DNA from: Alphaproteobacteria bacterium
GTDB taxonomy: Bacteria > Pseudomonadota > Alphaproteobacteria > UBA8366
Assembly (NCBI GenBank): GCA_018665505.1
Contig: JABJCS010000604.1
Span: 1-8,867, forward strand
Length of the DNA: 8,867 nucleotides
Direction: 5' to 3'
Part shown: piece by piece, positions 1 through 6,663 of the stretch
How positions within the stretch are numbered: position 1 is the stretch's first letter
Layout of the letters: each line of letters begins with the position of its first letter
Notes under the pieces: generated by a model
What the model was told of the DNA's origin: nothing
Databases searched by the model: none
What the model saw: the letters and a program-made list of their open reading frames with translations, nothing else
Position numbers and translations under genes: made by a program

Positions 1-697
1 CGAGAATGTAGAAGCGAAATACCTAAAGCGGACCACCAGCATGTTGGCTGTCTCCAAGAATGGATTGTGGCTCCGTCAATCAGATACCGGCGGTCAAGCC
101 GTGATCCATGCGCTGCGCGTCTCGCAAAAAGAAATGAAATTGCACGACGTCATCATTTTTCTGTTTGAGGGGAGCGACAAGTTCGTCGGTCGCATTGATG
201 CCGAGACCGCACAATTGAAAGTCGGCTATTGGGATATTCGCGACGGTTGGATTTCCACACCGAATCGAGCCGCGCATCGGATCGCAAAATATGAGCTGCC
301 ATCTGAACTGACGTTGACGAAAATTCAGGAGAGCTTTGCGTCACCGGAGACAATGTCATTTTGGGATTTGCCGGCGTTTATTGCCGAACTCGAAGCGGCA
401 GGGTTTTCCGGCCATCGCCACCGTCTGCATTTATACTCCTTGTTGGCGTTGCCGGTTTTGCTCTGCGCGATGGTTCTGGTGGCGGCCGCTTTTACCGTTC
501 ATATCAATAAACGATCAGGAGCATTTTTTGCGGTCGTCGGCGGCGTGGTGATCAGTTTTCTCCTATATATTTTAGGAGATGTGGTACACGCCTTGGGACT
601 TTCGACGAACGTGCCGACCCAATTGGCGGCGTGGACGCCGGCCGGCGTGACTCTGATGATCGGACTGGCCCTACTCTTGCATCTTGAGGATGGATGA
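1..697 (+). CDS. lptG: LptG, LPS export ABC transporter permease (5'-truncated by window edge)
   Basis: LptG is one of the two inner-membrane permeases (with LptF) of the LptB2FGC transporter, which extracts lipopolysaccharide from the inner membrane and feeds it to the periplasmic Lpt bridge. The frame is open from base 2, so only the last 231 residues are visible, against a family length of about 360. The first ~125 visible residues are polar and beta-rich, fitting the periplasmic jellyroll between TM3 and TM4. After a basic HRHRLH stretch come three hydrophobic segments at about visible residues 147-165, 174-197 and 209-227, matching TM4-TM6. The internal ATG at 41 is not the start, because reading continues upstream of it. 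The choice of LptG over LptF rests on the sequence before TM4 (FWDLPAFIAELEAAGF) and on its place directly before lptD; lptF is expected just upstream. The stop overlaps the lptD start by 4 bases. Confidence 0.93.
   Translation, partial: ENVEAKYLKRTTSMLAVSKNGLWLRQSDTGGQAVIHALRVSQKEMKLHDVIIFLFEGSDKFVGRIDAETAQLKVGYWDIRDGWISTPNRAAHRIAKYELPSELTLTKIQESFASPETMSFWDLPAFIAELEAAGFSGHRHRLHLYSLLALPVLLCAMVLVAAAFTVHINKRSGAFFAVVGGVVISFLLYILGDVVHALGLSTNVPTQLAAWTPAGVTLMIGLALLLHLEDG
686..690 (+). promoter_or_regulatory. Shine-Dalgarno for lptD inside lptG
   Basis: GAGGA lies within the last codons of lptG. It is 3 bases from ATG 694 and 6 bases from the adjacent ATG 697. The spacing favours 697, while the ATGA overlap with the lptG stop favours 694. 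The two starts differ by one methionine, so the protein is essentially the same either way. Embedding the site in lptG implies translational coupling. Confidence 0.6.
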
Positions 698-2862
698 TGG
701 GGCGGTTTACGGGAAATATATTGATTGCGGTGCTGGTTTTGCTAATGGCGAACCTTGCGATTGCGCGTGAGCAGCTGTCATCCGATCTGCCGGTTCTGAT
801 GATGGCCGACGAAATGAATTACGACGAAGAACTGGGAACCGTAGTTGCGCGAGGTAAAGTCGAGATCGTTCAAGGCGAACGTTCGCTACTTGCGGATACT
901 GTCAGCTATAATCAAAAAACGGACACAGTCAGTGCTTCGGGCAATGTGGTCCTCCATGAGCCTTCCGGCGAAGTCGTTTTCGCTGAATATGTCGAACTCA
1001 GTGATCAATTGAAGACGGGTGTGATCGAACGTATCCAGATTCTGCTGAGAGACGAGAGCCGCTTTGCCGCGAATAGTGCTGAACGTAAAGACGGCAATAA
1101 AACGAGAATGCGCCGCGCTGTTTTTTCACCATGCAAGCTTTGCGAGAAAGACCCCGATGCGCCGCCGTTATGGCAGTTGAAAGCGGAACGGGTCGAGCAT
1201 GATCAGGAAGCGCAGGAAATCCGTTATAAAGACGTTTATCTTGAAATGTGGGGATTCCCGGTCGCTCACTCTCCGTACTTATCGCACCCTGATCCGACGG
1301 TTGATCGTAAGGCGGGTTTCTTGGCTCCTGATTTTGGGACAGGCGGCAATGTTGGCGCTTTCATACGCCTCCCATATTTTATCCCGATTGGGGGGGATAA
1401 AGACGTCACGCTCGACCCAATTTATACCAAAGATGAAGGTTTGGTTTTGAGCGGTCAGTATCGCCAGCAATTTAAGAGCGGTGAATTGGCACTTTCGGGA
1501 AGCATCGCGGAAGCACTGCGCAGAGAAGGCGATGCTGATAATGCTACCGTAAAGGGTGACCGGATACGCGGCCATTTCACGGTGGAGGGAGCGTATCATT
1601 TCGACGAGACATGGCGTGCAAAGCTCGATGTCCAGCGGGCAAGTGACAGTAGTTATCTGCGCAAGTTCGACTTTTTCAAACTTAACCGCAATACATTACG
1701 CTCGAATGCGAACGTAGAAGGATTCCGTCGACGCAATTATATGGCTGCCAATGCCTATTGGTTCCAAGATTTGCGATCGGACAGTCGCGCTGAACAACCC
1801 ATTGTCGCTCCGGTTTTAGATTTTAATCATATGGGTGAGGCTGATCGTCTTGGCGGCCGCTGGCAACTGGATGCAAATCTGCGCACGTTGTTTCGCGATG
1901 AAGGGGCTGACAGTCAGCGCATCTCGTTTAAACCAAGCTATCAAGTTGGGCGGACGTGGAATCTTGGTCTGGTCACGACGGCAACCGCGACGACACAAAT
2001 CGACGGATACCGGATCGGTGAAGCTTCAATATCGGATGATGACGAAACGTTTAAAGGCCGGGTCTTCCCGCAAATGGCGATTGAGGCGCGGTATCCGTTT
2101 GTCCGGCATAGCGGAAATTTAAAGCAGGTAATTGAACCGATCGCGTTGGGGATATTGGCACCAAACGGCAGCAACCCTGAGGAAATTACGGATGAGGAAA
2201 GTACAGTATTCGAGCTCGACGATACGAATTTGCTGAGCCTCGATCGTTTTAGCGGTCTTGATAAAGTCGATAGTGGTTCGCGTATGGTGTATGGGGCCAA
2301 ATTTGGCCTATACGGAGAAACGATCGGAGACATTACCGGTTTTCTTGGGCAAAGCTATCGCTTCCACACTGATCGCGACTTAAGGTCGTCCAAGTTGTTG
2401 GAGGAAGATTTTTCGGATTATGTCGGCCGCATTGATGTAAAACCCAATCAATACGTAGATTTGCTGTATCGATTCCGATTTAGTGAGTCTGATTTTTCGA
2501 TTCGAAGCTCCGCTATTGGGTTTTCGATTGGGCCGAGCGCCATGAGCGTTTCCGGGAATTATTTCTTTGTTGAAGAGGGAACTGCGGCCAGTAATTCCGA
2601 ACGGCGGGAGGAATTGCAACTTGCGCTAAGCTCTAGAATAAATCGGTTTTGGTCGGCTTCACTCGGCACGCATCGCGATCTAACGGATAGCGGCGGTTCT
2701 TTGGCGCATACATTGAGCGCACGGTATGAGGATGAATGTTTCGCGTTTGAAACGACAGCGCAACGCAGCTTCACCCGGGACGCTGATATAGAGCCGGAAA
2801 GCCGAATATTATTCCGCTTTATCTTCAGACACTTGGGGCAGGTACAATCGAGCGCGGGATAG
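694..2862 (+). CDS. lptD: LptD, outer-membrane LPS assembly protein
   Basis: LptD is the beta-barrel that, plugged by the lipoprotein LptE, inserts LPS into the outer leaflet of the outer membrane. The 722-residue product starts with a signal peptide (residues 1-24, hydrophobic core ILIAVLVLLMANLAIA, likely cleaved after AIA). An LptA-like jellyroll follows at about 35-145 (repeated strands such as DEMNYDEELGTVVARGKVEI). Next is the plug-to-barrel linker with SPCKLC (C147, C150), HSPYLSHPDP and RKAGFLAPDFG, then a long barrel region ending with the YEDECFAFE motif (C682) and an aromatic-rich last strand (RILFRFIF). These match the landmarks of E. coli LptD. The protein has only three cysteines. 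The start is ATG 694, overlapping the lptG stop as ATGA; the in-frame ATG at 697 lies 6 bases from the GAGGA at 686-690 and is an equally good start. A run of seven G lies at 1390-1396. Confidence 0.95.
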   Translation: MMGRFTGNILIAVLVLLMANLAIAREQLSSDLPVLMMADEMNYDEELGTVVARGKVEIVQGERSLLADTVSYNQKTDTVSASGNVVLHEPSGEVVFAEYVELSDQLKTGVIERIQILLRDESRFAANSAERKDGNKTRMRRAVFSPCKLCEKDPDAPPLWQLKAERVEHDQEAQEIRYKDVYLEMWGFPVAHSPYLSHPDPTVDRKAGFLAPDFGTGGNVGAFIRLPYFIPIGGDKDVTLDPIYTKDEGLVLSGQYRQQFKSGELALSGSIAEALRREGDADNATVKGDRIRGHFTVEGAYHFDETWRAKLDVQRASDSSYLRKFDFFKLNRNTLRSNANVEGFRRRNYMAANAYWFQDLRSDSRAEQPIVAPVLDFNHMGEADRLGGRWQLDANLRTLFRDEGADSQRISFKPSYQVGRTWNLGLVTTATATTQIDGYRIGEASISDDDETFKGRVFPQMAIEARYPFVRHSGNLKQVIEPIALGILAPNGSNPEEITDEESTVFELDDTNLLSLDRFSGLDKVDSGSRMVYGAKFGLYGETIGDITGFLGQSYRFHTDRDLRSSKLLEEDFSDYVGRIDVKPNQYVDLLYRFRFSESDFSIRSSAIGFSIGPSAMSVSGNYFFVEEGTAASNSERREELQLALSSRINRFWSASLGTHRDLTDSGGSLAHTLSARYEDECFAFETTAQRSFTRDADIEPESRILFRFIFRHLGQVQSSAG

Positions 2863-2866
2863 GGAA

Positions 2867-4168
2867 ATGAAGTACGCGCGAATTGCCGGGACATATTGCC
2901 GACGCATCGTTCGGATGGCCTTGGTAATCCCTTTAGCGATAATTTTCTGGCTAGCGGTCACTATCGTCGGAACGGCTCAGGATGTGATCCGGATAGCAGC
3001 GATCGTTAATGACGAAATAATTTCCGTCTTTGATCTAGAAAATCGTGTTCGATTGGTTGCAGCGACCACAAATTTGCCGGCCCGAGAGGATGTGTTTAAG
3101 CGAATTGAGCCGCAAGTGCTTCGAACCATGATCAATGAACGGCTACAATTGCAGGAAGCCGTGAGGCTGAATATCCGCATAAATCAGCGCGAAATTAATG
3201 GAACGATTGCTGGCTTGGCGCGTCGAAACAAGATGATTCCGGCTCAACTTTGGTCGTTTCTTGGACGGCGAAACGTGGACCGATCAGCGTTGGAGATGCA
3301 GACAAGGGCTCGGTTGGCTTGGATTAAGGTCATAAATCGTCGGATCGCGCGTCAAGTTTCAGTCGGTCAGGATGAAATAAACGATGAGCTGGTTCGCTTA
3401 AGGCAGCTTCTTGGAAAACCGAAATTGCGGGTGGCGGAGATTTTTCTTAGTGTTGATTCTCCCGACGCCGAACCAAGAATACGTGAAACAGCCGAACGTT
3501 TAATTCAGCAAGTCGTAAATGGTGCAAAGTTCGAAGCTCTTGCGCGCGAGTTTTCGCAGAGCACGACAGCCGGTAGGGGCGGCGACCTCGGATGGATTAC
3601 GGATGCGGAGTTGGATGAAGAACTAGCGGCCACAATTTCTGTTATGCAGCCGGGACAAATATCACAGCCCGTACGATCGCTAATCGGTTACCATATCTTA
3701 TATTTGTCTGATCGCCGTCTTCCGACTAGCGGAAATGACGGAGGTCTAAAGCTGGAGTACCGGCAAATGAACTTGCCCGTACCGGCGAACGCCCTCCCGG
3801 AGGAGATTGAAAACCAACGCCAGTTGGCGCAAGAAGTTTCGCAAACGGCGCGTACTTGTGAAGCGTTTGTAAAAACGGGAAGGCGTATTCGCGCTAGCGG
3901 TATGGAGCGAATTCAGACGTTGAGTTCAAGCGGGTCGGGCCCTCTGGTGGAATTGCTGCTGCGTCAGGAGGTTGGCGTCTCAAGCGAACCACAGAAAGTT
4001 CGAAACGGGTTTGTCGTATTCATGGTCTGCACTCGCGTGGAAATTGAGGCGGGATTACCGAGGCCGGAAGAGCTTGAAGAACGTATGCGTAAGGAAAAGG
4101 TCGATTTAAGGGCGCTAAGATATATGCGGGACCTGCGTCGGTCCGCTTATGTGGACCTCAGACAATGA
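2867..4168 (+). CDS. surA: SurA-type periplasmic chaperone / peptidyl-prolyl isomerase
   Basis: This is a periplasmic chaperone that escorts unfolded outer-membrane proteins to the BAM complex. The 433-residue product has a long basic N-region and a hydrophobic core (about 17-35, ending GTAQ near residue 38), a Sec signal sequence. The mature part opens with RIAAIVNDEIISVFDLENRV (41-60), typical of the SurA N-domain, which runs to about 170. A parvulin domain follows at about 187-284 (KLRVAEIFL, FEALAREFSQS, GGDLGWI, YHILYLSDRR). The last ~140 residues (about 293-433) hold no clear second parvulin, unlike the two in E. coli SurA, and contain C331 and C388, a possible periplasmic disulfide. 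ATG 2867 follows the lptD stop by 4 bases; its upstream signal is weak (AGGGA one base away, GGGA about 7 away). M17 (2915) is an alternative but has no ribosome site. The end overlaps pdxA by 4 bases. A more generic name is parvulin-like PPIase. Confidence 0.9.
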   Translation: MKYARIAGTYCRRIVRMALVIPLAIIFWLAVTIVGTAQDVIRIAAIVNDEIISVFDLENRVRLVAATTNLPAREDVFKRIEPQVLRTMINERLQLQEAVRLNIRINQREINGTIAGLARRNKMIPAQLWSFLGRRNVDRSALEMQTRARLAWIKVINRRIARQVSVGQDEINDELVRLRQLLGKPKLRVAEIFLSVDSPDAEPRIRETAERLIQQVVNGAKFEALAREFSQSTTAGRGGDLGWITDAELDEELAATISVMQPGQISQPVRSLIGYHILYLSDRRLPTSGNDGGLKLEYRQMNLPVPANALPEEIENQRQLAQEVSQTARTCEAFVKTGRRIRASGMERIQTLSSSGSGPLVELLLRQEVGVSSEPQKVRNGFVVFMVCTRVEIEAGLPRPEELEERMRKEKVDLRALRYMRDLRRSAYVDLRQ

Positions 4169-5211
4169 TCGCTCATTGTCCGCTCGCTGTGACTATGGGA
4201 GAGCCGAGCGGTATAGGCGGTGAGTTGACCCTCAAAGCCTGGCGTGATCATAGGGCCGCTGAATTGCCGCCGTATTTCGCAATTGACAATGTGGACCGAT
4301 TGAATGCGATCAATAAGCGGTTGAATTGGGATATTCCGATCCGCGAGATCGAGAATCCGGCCGAGGTGTCCGATGTATTCGCCCATGCGTTGCCTGTCTT
4401 ACCGTTGACGATGGACGGTGGTTCAATTCCCGGTCAACCGCAACCGGAGAACAGCCGCGCGGTTGTCGCTTCGATTGAACGCGCCGTCGCATTGGTTCAA
4501 TCCGGTGATGCGGCGGCTGTTGTGACCAACCCAATTCAAAAAAAAGCACTCTATGATAGCGGCTTTAGTTTCCCCGGACATACGGAATTCTTGGCGTCTC
4601 TCGCGGGAAGTGAAGTCGTTCCCGTGATGATGCTCGCTTGTGCGGAACTCCGGGTCGTCCCGGTGACGGTTCACCAATCCCTTATGGCCGCCGTTGCTTC
4701 GCTCTGCCAAGAGACCATCGTGGAGACAACGAAAGAGACTATTCGATCGCTCGTTCGGGACTTCGGCATTGATGGGCCCCATATCATGATCGCGGGATTG
4801 AATCCTCATGCCGGTGAGGAAGGAACGATGGGACGGGAAGAAATTGAAATAATCCAGCCGGCAGTCGAAACCTTGAAGAGAGAAGGTTATTCGGTGACTG
4901 GCCCGGCACCCGCCGACACGCTTTTCCATGACCAAGCGCGATCCACCTATGACGCGGCGGTTTGCATGTATCATGACCAAGCCCTCATTCCCCTGAAGAC
5001 AATTGACTTTCTATCGGGCGTGAACATAACGCTCGGACTGCCCTTCGTCCGGACCTCTCCCGATCATGGAACGGCGTTGGAAATTGCCGGTACCGGAGTC
5101 GCGGATGAAGCGAGTTTTGTCGCGGCGCTGAGGATGGCGGCATCGATGGTTGAAAACCGCCGCCGCAACGAAACGGTATCCCATGATCAGGTCTCACGCC
5201 GCATCAATTGA
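4165..5211 (+). CDS. pdxA: 4-hydroxythreonine-4-phosphate dehydrogenase (PdxA)
   Basis: This enzyme oxidises 4-phosphohydroxy-L-threonine with NAD(P), after which decarboxylation gives 3-amino-1-hydroxyacetone phosphate, the precursor that PdxJ converts to pyridoxine 5'-phosphate. It is a cytoplasmic metal-dependent dimer. The 348-residue length is slightly above the usual ~330. Visible motifs in order: TMGEPSGIG (10-18), VTNPIQKKAL (120-129), FPGHTEFLA (136-144, substrate H139/T140), VTVHQSL with metal ligand H170, GLNPHAGEEG with H215, MYHDQALIPLK with H270, and GLPFVRTSPDHGTALEIAGTG near the C-terminus. All three metal histidines are present, so the enzyme should be active. The start ATG overlaps the surA stop as ATGA, and the N-terminus PLAVTMGEPSGIG fits the family. 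A run of eight A at 4538-4545 encodes QKK. The order surA-pdxA-rsmA is shared with E. coli, so its place among outer-membrane genes is ancient linkage and not evidence of a shared function. Confidence 0.96.
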   Translation: MIAHCPLAVTMGEPSGIGGELTLKAWRDHRAAELPPYFAIDNVDRLNAINKRLNWDIPIREIENPAEVSDVFAHALPVLPLTMDGGSIPGQPQPENSRAVVASIERAVALVQSGDAAAVVTNPIQKKALYDSGFSFPGHTEFLASLAGSEVVPVMMLACAELRVVPVTVHQSLMAAVASLCQETIVETTKETIRSLVRDFGIDGPHIMIAGLNPHAGEEGTMGREEIEIIQPAVETLKREGYSVTGPAPADTLFHDQARSTYDAAVCMYHDQALIPLKTIDFLSGVNITLGLPFVRTSPDHGTALEIAGTGVADEASFVAALRMAASMVENRRRNETVSHDQVSRRIN

Positions 5212-6043
5212 TCGGCTGCCTCCGCTTCGCGAGGTGATTGCCGAATATGGACTGAATGCAAAACGCGCACTCGGCCAGCATTTCTTATTGGACCTGAACC
5301 TAACTCGGCGGATCGCTAGCTCGGCCGATAGTTTAAATGTTGGTACGACGGTTGAAATCGGTCCGGGGCCGGGAGGATTGACGCGCGCTTTACTAATGGA
5401 AGGTGCGGCAAGAGTCGTGGCCATAGAGCGCGATGAGCGGTGTGTGGGTGCGCTTGGTCCATTGGTGGATGCCGCAGAGGGGCGGCTGGAAATCATCCAT
5501 GGCGATGCCTTGGAGATGAACGTGTCCGAATTGGGGCCGCCGCCTATTCGGATCGTTGCAAATCTTCCATACAATATTGCCACCCCTTTGTTGATCCGAT
5601 GGTTCGCTCTCGGTGCCGACGTATCCGAGATGGTGCTGATGTTCCAATTGGAAGTCGCGGAACGGATCACCGCGGTCACTGGCGAGAAACCATACGGGCG
5701 TCTGGGAGTCATGAGCAATTGGTGCGCGGAGACGAAGTTTCTTTTTCGCATCCCGGCGCGCGCCTTTACGCCTCCACCGCGTGTCGATTCAGCCGTGGTA
5801 CGTCTTGTTCCGCACAAGCAGCCGGCCTTTCCAGGCGAGAGACAGGATATCGAGGTGGTTACGGCAGCGGCCTTTGGCCAACGGCGTAAGACTTTGCGTC
5901 GCTCGCTTGGCCGCCTTGGGGTCTCTGTGCCTGAATTACTTGATCGAACAGGTATCGATGGCGGGCGACGGGCAGAAGAGTTGAACGTTGAAGAGTTTTC
6001 CGCCCTTGCTGTAGCGTTTAGCGGCCTTCGCGGAGACCTTTGA
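5183..6043 (+). CDS. rsmA: 16S rRNA dimethyladenosine transferase RsmA/KsgA
   Basis: RsmA uses S-adenosylmethionine to dimethylate two adjacent adenines near the 3' end of 16S rRNA (A1518/A1519 in E. coli) late in small-subunit maturation; its loss gives kasugamycin resistance. The 286-residue product shows KRALGQHFLLD (27-37), SAM motif I VEIGPGPGGLTRALL (57-71), motif II acidic IERDE (81-85), GDALEM (107-112), the catalytic NLPYNI (127-132), and FTPPPRVDSAVVRLVP (195-210). The small C-terminal domain carries FGQRRKTLRRSLGRL. I chose ATG 5183, which gives MIRSHAASIDRLPPLREVI, because family members start a similar distance before the LPPLREVI motif. A TTG at 5150 would add 11 residues; neither has a convincing Shine-Dalgarno. 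The gene overlaps pdxA by 29 bases in another frame, and its 3' end overlaps the convergent gmk by 26 bases. No apaG follows, unlike in E. coli. Confidence 0.95.
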   Translation: MIRSHAASIDRLPPLREVIAEYGLNAKRALGQHFLLDLNLTRRIASSADSLNVGTTVEIGPGPGGLTRALLMEGAARVVAIERDERCVGALGPLVDAAEGRLEIIHGDALEMNVSELGPPPIRIVANLPYNIATPLLIRWFALGADVSEMVLMFQLEVAERITAVTGEKPYGRLGVMSNWCAETKFLFRIPARAFTPPPRVDSAVVRLVPHKQPAFPGERQDIEVVTAAAFGQRRKTLRRSLGRLGVSVPELLDRTGIDGGRRAEELNVEEFSALAVAFSGLRGDL

Positions 6044-6659
6044 CGAATTCCCCAAGCCCCGTTTGTCGTTCTCGTTTGAGCCGCTCCGCTTGCAGGATCG
6101 ACATTGCCATTTCTATGCTTTTTTCGACATCGCGATTGACGATGATGTAGTCGTATTCGGGGAAATGGCTCATTTCATCCGGTGCCCGTTGCATTCTATT
6201 AGCGACTACTTCTGGGGAATCTTGAGCGCGGCCTCGCAGGCGTTTTTCCAACTCCGTTGTCGATGGCGGGAGAATGAAAACGCTTACGAGATCGGCACGG
6301 GCCTTCTCCACCAATTGCTGTGTACCCTGCCAATCAATATCGAACAGAACATCCTTGCCCGAATCCAACGCTTCCATGACTGGCCCCATCGGCGTTCCGT
6401 AGTAATGATCAAAGACTTTCGCGTACTCTAACAATTCGCCCCGGTTGACCATCATGTTGAAATCAGCCGTGTCGACGAAATGATAATCCTGCGCCGCCAC
6501 TTCGCCGGGCCGTTTCGTCCGCGTGGTCATGGAGACCGACATGACGATACCGGAATCCCGCTCGAGTATAGCGCGGGAGATTGTCGTCTTGCCTGCCCCC
6601 GATGGAGAGGAGAGTACAAACATCAATCCACGGCGCTGAATTCTTAAATCATCGTCCAA
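6018..6659 (-). CDS. gmk: Guanylate kinase
   Basis: Guanylate kinase phosphorylates GMP to GDP with ATP, an essential cytoplasmic step of guanine nucleotide synthesis. The 213-residue length is normal. Visible features: the P-loop SSPSGAGKTT (17-26); the GMP-binding region SMTTRTKRPGE (43-53) followed by DYHFVD; GELLEYAKVFDHYYGTP (74-90); the Walker B-like DVLFDIDWQG (103-112); a lid-region arginine cluster (RLRGRAQDS, 140-148); and YDYIIVNRD (169-177). The start is TTG at 6659, because no in-frame ATG gives the usual ~10 residues before RRGLM and a GGAG lies 7 bases upstream. ATG 6623 (M13) would begin just before the P-loop strand and is less likely. The gene lies 4 bases after yicC in the same operon. 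Its last 26 bases overlap rsmA on the other strand. Confidence 0.96.
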   Translation of the reverse strand: MDDDLRIQRRGLMFVLSSPSGAGKTTISRAILERDSGIVMSVSMTTRTKRPGEVAAQDYHFVDTADFNMMVNRGELLEYAKVFDHYYGTPMGPVMEALDSGKDVLFDIDWQGTQQLVEKARADLVSVFILPPSTTELEKRLRGRAQDSPEVVANRMQRAPDEMSHFPEYDYIIVNRDVEKSIEMAMSILQAERLKRERQTGLGEFVKGLREGR

Positions 6660-6663
6660 AGCA

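Noticed and set aside
4423..4980. 185-codon minus-strand open frame inside pdxA
   Set aside because: It lies wholly opposite pdxA, which has every catalytic motif. The translation shows no recognisable domain and reads as a codon shadow.
5194..5817. 207-codon minus-strand open frame inside rsmA
   Set aside because: It is fully antisense to a well-supported methyltransferase gene. Its product is a low-complexity Ser/Arg/Pro-rich shadow.
5998..6060. Possible bidirectional terminator at the rsmA/gmk junction
   Set aside because: Only a four-pair CCGC/GCGG stem with a long loop could be drawn, and no T-tract follows. It is too weak to call.
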